A stretch of 64,000 nucleotides of DNA, from NCBI GenBank assembly GCA_012862575.1, contig BLSF01000079.1, positions 105,843 to 169,842 of the forward strand, read 5' to 3'. Made by a program: the position numbers and the translations under genes. Below are positions 54,873 to 63,910 of the stretch, in pieces. Origin of the DNA: Parietichytrium sp. I65-24A (lineage: Eukaryota; Sar; Bigyra; Thraustochytrida; Thraustochytriidae). Every line of letters begins with the position of its first letter. The stretch's first letter is position 1. Under the pieces are notes generated by a model, which ran no database searches, was not told where the DNA came from, and worked only from the letters and a program-made list of their open reading frames with translations.

Positions 54873-56729
54873 TCAGTGCCGCGACTTACACTGCCCTACC
54901 CAAACGCAGTCCAGTCGTCGTCCTGGTGAATCTTCATCATCTATAATATTCGGTGGAGGTCGGTCACTGTAGCCAGAGCTAGTCAATGAAAACTGTGTTT
55001 TAGCAGCTACATCCTTGGATACACGTAGGATCTGAAGAGGCGCCTGTATCGAAACGAGTTGCTCTGCCGAGGTACGAAAGCTGTTCATGGACACCCTTCC
55101 GAGATTTAACATCCCAATTAATGCAACGGAAGTCAGTTGGGTGAACATTGACGTTTGAAAGTGTCCAAAGGTGAAGGTGTACTCCTCGAGCGACAGCATG
55201 CCTTGAACCGCGCAGAGACCGAAAGCCCCAAATAACATACACGCGCACGTTGTCGCCTTTGCCGTGATTTGACGCATCCTAGTCGGCATTGCGTCCATTA
55301 AAGCGACGATAGGTACACTTCCGACGGTGGCTAAAATAACTGCAAAAGCACAGCCTGGCTCGTTTCTAAACAATATACACATTGCCAGAGCAGACAGTAT
55401 TCCATTGACGAGGTTGTATATCACTGCGAAAGACCGTAAAAGTTTTGCGACCAACTTTTTGTTGAGCGACCCAAGGAACAAAAGCTCAGGAAGAATTCGC
55501 ACGGCCGAGTACCATCCTATATATCCATATCCTTTCCAAGTAGACACAAGCAAGAGACTTTGACCAACAATGTTCATGAGTAGCACAAGAGCGTGCGCAA
55601 ATCGATTGCCCCAAATGGCATCTGAGAAGGTTACAAAGGCAGGTCCCATCACGGCCGTTCCAAGAACATCGTGATGAAAATCAAGCTCCAATGCAAGCGG
55701 GACGGTAAAACATAGCCAAATTGGTTTCTCCACCTCTGACGTATTCCTGAAGATACTCATGGATCGGACAACTGTGCTCTTTCGTTTCCTATCTCCGGTC
55801 TGTGAAAGAGAGTTTGAAGTTTCTCTATGAGCCACATCGTGTGGAGCAATTCGCGCCTGGCCAGAACGATTCGGGAACATCATCGCTGAGTGCCTCTTGG
55901 CCTCTCGCAATAGATTTGTTCTCTCTTCGTCGCGATAGTATGCAATATCTGCTTTGTCGCCTTCCACGATCCTCGTTGGCATACGCAATGTCGTCAGATA
56001 GGCGCTCCCTTTGACCGTAACAATGTAGAGCTGCTGGAAGTGGAAAAAGACCAATGGACTGAAGAAGCCGAACAGCTTGCTCTTCCCAGATATCTCGTAT
56101 GGCCCAACTTGAAGCTTTCGGTCCTGGATGTCCGTGAAGATCATCTCCACAGCTAATATGGAAAGGCCGACGAGTAGGAGGATATTGGAGGCAATGCACC
56201 TCTCGAATTTGTCAGAATGAAGGGTATCGTGGAAAGGTACAACGAAGAGGTGCAAACTGTAAGCCACGCCAGAGACCTGTAATGCGGGCTGGCCGGGATG
56301 AAGAATAATCAAGAGCGCCAGAACGCAGACCACATTGAAAATGAGGAAAAGGCAGATGAACGAGTCCAAGAGCCTTTTCGCAATCTTGACATCCAGTTGA
56401 TGAAACTGAATTGGCAGCGTAAAGAAGTGCACCAAGTTGCACCATGCGAGGTGAGACAAATCGCTACTAGTCATGGACACAGCTGTGCAAGCGAGGGTAA
56501 CGATGAAAGTTCCGACCAACAGTCGGTTCAGGCAGCGGCTGTATTTCCAGACCCAATCTGCCGCTTTCTTGCCACAACAAATCCGAAGAAGCTCGGCATC
56601 ATCAAAGTTGATCAAGAACGAGCTTTGCGTGGTACAAAGAATATGCCGCGATAAAACGGTCTGCTTGGAAGAACTAGACTGTGCCTGGCTCTCCTCCGCG
56701 AGCGAGGTCGGGTCGTCTTCCGATGCCAT
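54873..56729 (-). CDS. Multi-pass membrane protein of unknown function, tandem paralogue 3
   Basis: Single exon, 618 residues, starting MASEDDPTSLAEESQAQ. Residues 25-265 match the other copies almost exactly; the central loop differs more (HDVAHRETSNSLSQTG). It has its own C-terminus of about 40 residues (SLTSSGYSDRPPPN, then acidic DDEDSPGRR). The stop at 54873 follows a GTAAGT word, but no acceptor gives a longer open frame, so I keep the unspliced end. Membrane topology is as in paralogue 1. Its intact frame and conserved flank argue against a pseudogene. Confidence 0.78.
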   Translation of the reverse strand: MASEDDPTSLAEESQAQSSSSKQTVLSRHILCTTQSSFLINFDDAELLRICCGKKAADWVWKYSRCLNRLLVGTFIVTLACTAVSMTSSDLSHLAWCNLVHFFTLPIQFHQLDVKIAKRLLDSFICLFLIFNVVCVLALLIILHPGQPALQVSGVAYSLHLFVVPFHDTLHSDKFERCIASNILLLVGLSILAVEMIFTDIQDRKLQVGPYEISGKSKLFGFFSPLVFFHFQQLYIVTVKGSAYLTTLRMPTRIVEGDKADIAYYRDEERTNLLREAKRHSAMMFPNRSGQARIAPHDVAHRETSNSLSQTGDRKRKSTVVRSMSIFRNTSEVEKPIWLCFTVPLALELDFHHDVLGTAVMGPAFVTFSDAIWGNRFAHALVLLMNIVGQSLLLVSTWKGYGYIGWYSAVRILPELLFLGSLNKKLVAKLLRSFAVIYNLVNGILSALAMCILFRNEPGCAFAVILATVGSVPIVALMDAMPTRMRQITAKATTCACMLFGAFGLCAVQGMLSLEEYTFTFGHFQTSMFTQLTSVALIGMLNLGRVSMNSFRTSAEQLVSIQAPLQILRVSKDVAAKTQFSLTSSGYSDRPPPNIIDDEDSPGRRLDCVWVGQCKSRH

Positions 56730-56950
56730 CGCCTCCCTCGTTCACCCCCCACCTTGCGCGTCGCGCGCCGGCAGACCGTGGTGGCGTGGTGGCGTGATAG
56801 TATCAACGATCAATGCGTATCAGTTGACATGAGGCATGTGTCAAACGAACAACATGCCAAGCTCTTCTCCACCCACAACACGTTAGAGTCCACCACATAT
56901 GTGCATCGCAGTGTTAGAGGTCCAAATATTGCCGTCCTCTTCATAAAGCT
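56730..56950 (-). promoter_or_regulatory. Duplicated 5' flank, copy 3
   Basis: Shares with copy 2 the GC-rich block next to the ATG, the AACGATCAATGCGT block and the distal AGGTCCAAATATTGCCGTCC (about 56918-56937). Confidence 0.6.
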
Positions 56951-57123
56951 CTCTCAATTCGTTCGAGTTTTGCTTGACGTCTTGTATGCATAGAAAGGTT
57001 TTTGTTTGTAAACTTACACTTTTCACGAGAGTCTTTTGAGTCTTTCGGCAGCCTGAGATAGCCTGAGCCTCTGAGCCTCTGAGGAAAGACGCAACAACAA
57101 CGCACATTATGATGCTTTACTGG

Positions 57124-57131
57124 TACCGGTA
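57124..57131. promoter_or_regulatory. TACCGGTA palindrome
   Basis: Embedded in the perfect 12-bp palindrome GGTACCGGTACC (57122-57133), about 395 bp upstream of paralogue 3. Role is inference. Confidence 0.3.
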
Positions 57132-58074
57132 CCGGCACTGTAGTACTGGTACGGTGTGTTGGCATTTTTTCATTTTCAGAGCGAGCCGTTAGAAATTGCC
57201 TCGTCACGGTCACGGTCTCTGTTCAAAGGAATTGAGAGAAAGATTCGCCATTGGATCTTCCGATTTTTGTGCTTGGTGGAAGCTCCTGCCCGCCTCTTGA
57301 CGAACCAAAAATTAGTTATCTCTGCCCCAATGGTGCAACTCTGTTGCGATTCGATTCATGAACGAACAAAATCGAAGAGTCGGATAATCATGCTTGGACC
57401 AAGCTGCGGGTGGAATCGACATAATTTGTCAGACTTCAGACTCTTGACTGCGAAGAGTCTAATGAGAGCGATACGAAAAGGCGTCAAATGAACGAAGAAC
57501 TCTCTGGGAGAGGGAAGGAATGTAGATTCCCGCGATCAGCCGCTCCCTTGCTTACCGACCGCGGCACAAAGGTAGATTAGCAAGCAATAAATGCGTTCTA
57601 AATTAAACCATCACGATGACTGCTTCAGGTCATGAGAAAGAGCAGTCTCCGCACCGAAACGCCAGGGAAGAGTTTGGTATGATACGAGTTTTCAGATTTG
57701 TTTTGAGTGTTTTAATTCTTTTTAATGAAGCTTCTTCCTGGCTACTCTGGTTGTGCAGACATTCATGAGTGTCATTACGGTTTCAATCTCCAATCAGGAC
57801 AACAAAGTTCCACTCTCACTGGTCTTTTCGCTTCGTTGTTCTCAAGTTGGTCGTGCTGAGAGAATATATTGTCAGACCAAATCAGAACTCCCAGCCATCG
57901 ACCAAGTTTAGCTGAGTGGAGCAAAGATTAAACGATCTCCCAAACATGAATGAGATGCTGGAGCCGGTGAATGCGAATATGTCGAGATGGACGAGGCAGT
58001 TCAAAGAAAAGAAAAAAAGAAAAAAACAGTAGAGCAATGAAATTGCCAAGAACGAATGATAGAGGTTATCAGAC

Positions 58075-59196
58075 TTATTGAGCGACAAGCTTCTTGTAGT
58101 AAGCGGTGCGAGCAGACTTTGCGTTCTTCGCCTTCTTTGTCTTCTGGCCCTCAGCAGCCTTGACAGCCTTAAGAGCAGCCTCGGCGTATGGGTTCAACTT
58201 GAGCATCTCAGCCTTGTTCTTGAGAGCGTTCTTCTTGCGTCCGAAGGTCTCTGGGGTGCGCTTTGGCTCGCGAACAACCTTCTTGATCTCTTCGGAGTTG
58301 ATGATACGGTCAATATCAGCGTTGCTGACCATAGGGCGAGGCATGATGTAGTCGACCTTGGTGGTGGACTTGGTAGTGTGGGTTCCGTAGATATCGTCAA
58401 GCTTCTCGAATGCGCTAGCGGTCCAGAGGACAAGACGTCCGATGTGGCCGCCAGGGGCAAGCTTGAGGAGGTTGAGAGCATCAACATGGCAGGTGTCAAC
58501 TCCCTCGAGGTTACGGAGAGCACGGCAGAGGTCTGGGGAGCTGCTGTTGTGGATGACAAGAGGACCACGGCGCTTGACATAGCGGCGGTTGCGCATCTTG
58601 CCCTTTCCTGCGCGAATCTTAATGTTGTCCTTGACGCGCTTGATGTCCTCAGCAAGTCCGAAGGACTCAAGAACCTTGAGTGCGTCCTTAGTCTTGCTGA
58701 TCTGGTCGAGCTTGTCTCCTCCGATGACAAGAGGCATCTCAGGGATCTCGGAAATACGGTGACCGCGAGCCATGACGAGGGCTGGGACGGCAGAAGCGGC
58801 GACAGCAGAGCACAGAGCATAGCGTCTCTGGTTCTTGCTCACCTTCTTGTGCCACCTGCGCCAGATGCGGGTTGGGTGGAACATGCGGCCTCCGCGGCAC
58901 ATGTTTCCGAAAGCTCCTTGTCCTGCGCGGTGGGTACCTCCACCTGGCACGCGAGGAATACGGGACACGGCGCGTCCGGTACCCCACGACTCAGCGGCGG
59001 TGTCCATGCCCGCCTGGTCGCGCACGCAGTACGCCTGGCGCTTGTTCTTGTTGATCTGCGAGTGCACGAAGGTCACCACATCCGGGCGGATTGGCGCGGT
59101 GCAGATCGCTGGCAGAGACACGCTCTTCACCACCTTGCTCTCACCATCCTGCGCGTCGAACACCGACACGGTCGGCCTTGCTGCTGCCTCAGACAT
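58075..59196 (-). CDS. RPL4: Cytosolic 60S ribosomal protein uL4 (RPL4)
   Basis: Single exon, 373 residues, the usual length for eukaryotic uL4. It is a structural protein of the large subunit whose internal loop lines the nascent-peptide tunnel. Diagnostic blocks include SWGTGRAVSRIPRVPGGGTHRAGQGAFGNMCRGGRMF, cited here as positions 69-105 with key residues WGTGRAVSRIPRV and GGRMF, then PLVIGGDKLDQISKTKDA and GHIGRLVLWTASAFEKLD. A Lys/Ala-rich eukaryotic tail closes the protein. A 479-codon frame on the opposite strand is a shadow produced by biased codon use. It is divergent from the mitochondrial uS9 gene. Confidence 0.97.
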   Translation of the reverse strand: MSEAAARPTVSVFDAQDGESKVVKSVSLPAICTAPIRPDVVTFVHSQINKNKRQAYCVRDQAGMDTAAESWGTGRAVSRIPRVPGGGTHRAGQGAFGNMCRGGRMFHPTRIWRRWHKKVSKNQRRYALCSAVAASAVPALVMARGHRISEIPEMPLVIGGDKLDQISKTKDALKVLESFGLAEDIKRVKDNIKIRAGKGKMRNRRYVKRRGPLVIHNSSSPDLCRALRNLEGVDTCHVDALNLLKLAPGGHIGRLVLWTASAFEKLDDIYGTHTTKSTTKVDYIMPRPMVSNADIDRIINSEEIKKVVREPKRTPETFGRKKNALKNKAEMLKLNPYAEAALKAVKAAEGQKTKKAKNAKSARTAYYKKLVAQ

Positions 59197-60620
59197 CTCT
59201 CCTCGTCCTTTCCTATCTCCCTATACTCGCGCGCAAACACCTGTCCTGTCCTGCACTTGCGACTCTCCTCTCTCGCTCACCAAATGTCACAGATGTCAGA
59301 GATGTCAGAAATGTCAAATGTCAATTGTTTCTCTCTCTCTCTACATCTCTCTACGTCTCTCTACATCTCTCTATCTCTCTCTATCTCTCTCTCTCGCTCC
59401 ACTTCCACACAATTTGCTAAGAGTGCTAGCTTCCTGCTCTGCTGTCTTGCTGTTCTGCGACGCCCCGCACCACTTGCGCAGGAGGGCCCACTCATTTCGG
59501 GCCTACGGAGGCGGTAGAGGACGCCTAGTCACGGGGGGTAGCGAAAGGCTGGGTGCGTGGTATGTTAGAGAGGAGGAGTAGAGGAGGTGTAGCTGCATCG
59601 CAGAGCAGAGGAGGAAAGCTCTACCACCAATCCGGGTTAAGGGAGAGATAACTGATTCGGTAAGGATCGGAGCAGCTTATTGATTGTGGGTAGCTAGACG
59701 GTAGAAGAGACAAAGTTGGTAGCGGGGCGTAGACGCTCTGCCGCCACACGCTCATTATGGGCATATAGATAGGGTTTGCTACACTCTCTATGGGAAGAGC
59801 AGAGGAGGAGCAACTAGCGAATTGATTAAAGACGTCAATAAGACCAGAGAAGAAACCCTAACCCCGTGAAGAATAATTCCCTTCGTGACTAGTCTATTCT
59901 GACACCCAACTCACAAACCAGTAAACCTTGGCGTGTCTGTGACGCAAAACGTCTAAATTCTTTGAGGAACAAGGGAACGTACGCTTCGTTCCGAAAGTCT
60001 CTCTGTGACGTTTTTTGAATCACTTTACGTCGTAAAGAATACGTAACGAATGAGTCCGCTCTCGTCATTGGGTCCGGTTATACCGTAGAGTCCTACACCC
60101 CCTACGTCTGCTACGTACTGCCAACAACGAAACTCACATCTGCACATCTGCACATTGCTCCTGCGCAGCTACACTCGAAACCAGCACCGGCACCTCCGCA
60201 CTGGCTTCGCGCCACCCTTACTTCCTTCCACTCACCTCTCACGCATACCCACGCGTACACAACTACACACGCCGCGCGCGTACCCTTCTTCCCCACATCT
60301 GCCAATCCGCGCACTAACCTTGCCGTCCGCGCACACTCCGCGCGCTCATACTCTATCCATCTTCCTCCATCCTCCAGGGGAACGCTTTCCCGCCGCGACG
60401 GACGACTCTGCGGGGGCGAGGAAGAGATAGAGAGAGAGAGCGAACAGCCATAGGCGAGGAACAACGAACAACGAACACGTCGCGGGAACTCACTCATCTC
60501 CGCGCGCACGTCAGTGTCGGCGCAGCGTAGCGTCGAAGCGGCCAATAATTCACCAAAACAAGAAACCAGAAACAAGAAACCAGAAATAAGCAACAAGAAA
60601 CAAGAAACAACAAGCAAGAC
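59197..60620. other. Divergent promoter gap, uL4 and uS9m
   Basis: Contains ATGTCAGA/ATGTCAAA repeats (about 59283-59328), a CTCTACATCTCT array (about 59333-59400) and an AAGAAACCAGAAACAAG repeat in the uS9m leader (about 60558-60615). Both gene starts lie at its ends. No gene seen between. Confidence 0.55.
59283..59400. repeat. ATGTCA repeats and CTCTACATCT array
   Basis: The first part has four to five ATGTCA units 90-130 bp upstream of the uL4 start and shares AAATGTCAAATGTCAATTGT with the CFAP58 upstream region. The second part is a CT-rich array. Confidence 0.65.
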
Positions 60621-61460
60621 ATGTGGGCGGCACGGCGAAGGGCTCTGCTGCACGTTGCCTCGCAGTGGCAGTGGCAGCCGCGGCAAGCGCAGGTCGCTAG
60701 CGTTCTCTCCAAGTCCCTGAGCAGCGGGTCCGGGGACCGGTGGCTAGGCGCTGGCGCGCCAGGATCGTCCGGACCAGGCGATGAGCTGGTGGAGAACAGA
60801 GACGGGAGGGCGCCGGACACGTGGAAGCAAGGACGCGGACTGTCGCAGAGCGAGCTGCCGCCGCCGCTGATGCGCATGGACGAGACGCTGTCCGCGGAGG
60901 AGCTGTCGCAGCGGCTGGATCTGCTGTTGCCACAGTGGGAGGAAGTGTGGAACGGGCTCCCAAGGGCGTTGATCGAGGCGAAGAAGGCAGGACGGGTGAA
61001 GAAGGACGCGGAAGAAGAAGGGAAGAAAGTATGGTCGCAAACGCCCGTGGTGCGCGTCAAGAAGGTGGACAGCGCAGGCAGGGCGTATGGCACCGGCAGG
61101 CGCAAGTCTAGCGTCGCGTGCGTGTGGATCAAGCCTGGCGAAGGAGACTTTGTCGTGAATAATAAGCACCTCAGTGAGTACTTTGACCTCATGTACCTGC
61201 GCCAGGCGTGCCTGGAGCCGCTGGTGGCCACCAGCACGGTGGGGAAATTCGATGTGCGGTGCATCGTCTTTGGAGGCGGTCTCAGCGGCCAGAGCGGCGC
61301 CATTCGCCACGGGATCGCGCGCGCTCTGCAGAATTTCCAGCCAGAACTGCGGGCAATCCTCAAGCCGGAAGGGTTCCTCACTCGCGACGCGAGGGTCAAG
61401 GAGGAGAAGAAGCCTGGCAAGGTCAAAGCGCGCAAGTCCTATCAGTGGGTCAAGCGTTAA
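60621..61460 (+). CDS. MRPS9: Mitochondrial ribosomal protein uS9m
   Basis: Single exon, 279 residues. The C-terminal 130 residues are a bacterial-type uS9 domain: AYGTGRRKSSVACVWI, then GGGLSGQSGAIRHGIARAL, and the end FLTRDARVKEEKKPGKVKARKSYQWVKR, whose basic tail reaches the decoding site in known ribosomes. The first 35 residues are Arg/Gln/Ala-rich without acidic residues, as in mitochondrial presequences, and a linker of about 110 residues follows. It is therefore assigned to the mitochondrial small subunit; a plastid location cannot be excluded by sequence alone. The ATG at 60621 follows an A-rich leader. It is followed, in the same direction, by a probable mitochondrial pseudouridine synthase. 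Confidence 0.93.
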   Translation: MWAARRRALLHVASQWQWQPRQAQVASVLSKSLSSGSGDRWLGAGAPGSSGPGDELVENRDGRAPDTWKQGRGLSQSELPPPLMRMDETLSAEELSQRLDLLLPQWEEVWNGLPRALIEAKKAGRVKKDAEEEGKKVWSQTPVVRVKKVDSAGRAYGTGRRKSSVACVWIKPGEGDFVVNNKHLSEYFDLMYLRQACLEPLVATSTVGKFDVRCIVFGGGLSGQSGAIRHGIARALQNFQPELRAILKPEGFLTRDARVKEEKKPGKVKARKSYQWVKR

Positions 61461-62100
61461 TCCAAAAGCGGTGGGTTGGTTCCTTCAGTTGTGTGTGGTG
61501 GAGTGAAGAGCTGACGAGGAGCAGGCAACGCTTGGTCCTTTGGATCTATCTCAGTCTTCAGCTTGGGGCAAGTGCTTTACCAAGGGTCTGACCAAGGGAT
61601 ATTTTTTTTAACAATCAAATTGTGGAGTGTATGTACATTGCAGTACCGGTACTTACTCTATTATGAACAAGAAGAACTAGTCTTTTTTTGTGCATGTGCA
61701 TTTTTTTAAAATAAGAACATCACCTCGTTGCATGCACCACAGTCCGTGCCCTGAAGCCGCCGAGCGCTACATTCGCCCAAGTCGACGGAAGCGGAATGAC
61801 GCGGAAGACCTGCCCTTCATCCCCTTCTTCTGTAACCAATTAGCAGTAAGATACTTGTGCACCCGTCTAAACCTTTCAACGTAAAGCATAGTCGACGCTA
61901 GCAAACCATCCATTCATCCATGCACATCCCACACTCGACACACTCGACTATCTCGACTAGTGAGTGTTCGAGATCTCACTTGTACGCTCGCACAAACGCA
62001 AGGCCTGAGGCAGAGCAAAAGCGCACACAGCGAAAAAGAAGGCACTCAAGAGAGCAGAGAGTCATTGAAGAGAGCGGGGACAAGGGTTGGCGAGTTTGCC
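61461..62100. other. Intergenic between uS9m and pseudouridine synthase genes
   Basis: Contains a TACCGGTA site and T/A-rich sequence around 61600-61720. The stretch after about 61960 is open in frame with the next gene but lacks an ATG until 62101. No separate gene seen. Confidence 0.5.
61644..61651. promoter_or_regulatory. TACCGGTA palindrome
   Basis: Part of GTACCGGTAC (61643-61652), about 457 bp upstream of the pseudouridine synthase start. Role is inference. Confidence 0.3.
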
Positions 62101-63311
62101 ATGGCGCTGGCGGGTGTGGGAAATCTTTTCAAGGCGAGCTGCGGTAGAAGTGGCGCAGAACTCGCGTTCAGTCGAGCTCGGAGAGGGCTGTCGAGCCAGC
62201 TTGGGAAGAAAGTGGAGTTCAAATTCCGTGAGCACGATGTGCTTGCGCATAGCAATCACTTCATTGTGGTGAACAAGCGAGCAGGAGTACCTTCGCAGCC
62301 CGATGAGAGCAAGGCGAAGGACATGACCTCCTATGTGAAGGAATATGTGAAGCTGGAAATGCACAAGCCTGGGAACGTGTTTCTGAGCCCGGTACATAGA
62401 TTGGATAGATCCGCTTCCGGGGCACAGCTCTTTGCCAAGACTTCTCGAGCCGCAACGCGCCTTACCAAGATGTTCCATGAAAGGAAGGTGGACAAAGAGT
62501 ATCTCGCTGTCGTCGAGGGCAACCTTCTTGGAAGCGGGCACATTGTTGCGGGTCAGACTTCTTATTTGCATTATTGGAAGCAGCGTGGGGATCAGAATAA
62601 TTGGCAGGAGAGGCAGTATGGAAGTAAACGTCTTGAGTCGCCCGATGGAGATCTTGTAAGTGGAGTTGCTCAACCAGTTCGGATGGTAGCCTTGAATGAC
62701 TCAGCGAAGACTAATTTTGTTCGACTTGTGTCATAGCACTGGGTGAGTTGTGGCCAAGTTATTTCCTATCAAGCAGAGGGAGCCGACATTTGCAGCCTCG
62801 TCGCAATCCGTATCGACACTGGCCGCAAGCATCAAATCAGAAGGCAGCTTGCTCAAATTGGGCACCCAATTGTTGGTGATAAGCTGTATGGAAGCAAACG
62901 TGCAATCAAGCAGTATGGGCCGTTTAACTATGACCCGATCTTGCTCCATGCAACCGGTCTCAAGGTAAGTCTCAAAAGAACAGGAAGACTTGGTCTGGGT
63001 AAATTCCGCCCCTCTCTCACATAGCGCTTCACGTTTTGTAGTTCCCGAATCCGGTGCTTCCAGACGCGGGCACAGCAACAAAGTCCAAAAACAAAAGACT
63101 TTGGACAGCAGAAGAAAACATTGTTGTGGCCTGCCAACCTCCGAGATTCTGGCGGCTTGCTATGAAAGATCTAGAATTTCCGCATTTAAAGCGAGGTGAA
63201 ACTTACTTTGATTACGGTCTAAGAGCGAACGCTGCGCAGGATGATTCCTCGCAAGGAGAAGGTTCTGACGAGGACGAGGAGGCGGAGGCGGAATTGCATC
63301 GGAGGACTTGA
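62101..63311 (+). CDS. RluA-family RNA pseudouridine synthase
   Basis: Exons 62101-62655, 62737-62964 and 63042-63311, with phase-0 introns of 81 and 77 nt (both GTAAGT...TAG), give 350 residues. The catalytic motif is [18 protein letters not shown], whose Asp is the nucleophile of the RluA family; [14 protein letters not shown] before it and [26 protein letters not shown] after the first splice (key residues RKHQIR, GHPIVGD) complete the fold. Members isomerise uridine to pseudouridine in rRNA or tRNA. The N-terminal 35 residues ([18 protein letters not shown], Arg-rich after) could be a mitochondrial presequence. The ATG at 62101 has a strong context, GCCATGG; the upstream frame opens at GTG. 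The C-terminus is acidic. The RNA target is unknown. Confidence 0.92.
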
Positions 63312-63910
63312 TGCGGCCATGTTTTGCAAATCGGTTTGCGCGTTTTGCAGATCAATCGATGGTACTGTGGGGCGCCAGAGCGAGGTCTAGAGACCCATGA
63401 CGGTCGTTTCATCATAGATCTCCTCGCTGCATAGATTTCAGCCTACGAGCAGCTGGCGAAGCTCATAGTCCACACTGAGCGAGAAACAGTCTTGCAGGAG
63501 CAAGTGCATTACCGGGAATCCGTATGATTTGGCTCTGGTTTGTGGAAGCGAACCTTCTTTGCTCGAAATTGGAGCGTGGCGAAGACCAAGTTGAGGTTGG
63601 GCAGGTCTTTTTCTTAAGCGCGAGGTTCTGCTTTTTCTTCGTTAGGCCATGGCCACTCTCTCTGTCAAAGGAGTCTTTTTGCAAAGCAATGTCAAGGCGG
63701 CTCAAGCTCAATTATTTCGTCGATTGGTCTCTGTATTTTTTTGGATATCTGCGAGTTGCGCCTCTTTCAACGTTCTTTTTGCCCCATGTCCCCTCCAAAT
63801 CTGTGTCTTCCACTCTCAGTCCTTCCCGACTGTTATTCATTATCTCGCGTAAGGTGTGAACTGTCAGCCAGCCTGATATTCTCGAACACTGTTGTCGGAT
63901 CATCAACCCC
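63312..63910. other. Intergenic near right edge
   Basis: No secure gene. On the minus strand a short frame near 63440-63525 reads GFPVMHLLLQDCFSLSVDYE and could be a terminal exon of a gene to the right, but it lacks support. Confidence 0.35.

Larger units (their letters stand above)
56730..58074. other. Gap between paralogue 3 and uL4 gene
   Basis: Starts with the third copy of the duplicated flank (to about 56950), followed by GGTACCGGTACC (57122-57133). The rest, to the 3' end of uL4, holds no recognisable gene; small frames open at TTG or lack any family resemblance. Confidence 0.5.

Noticed and set aside
58078-59517. 479-codon open frame on the plus strand opposite uL4
   Set aside because: It is the shadow of a highly expressed ribosomal gene with biased codons; it has no independent family resemblance.
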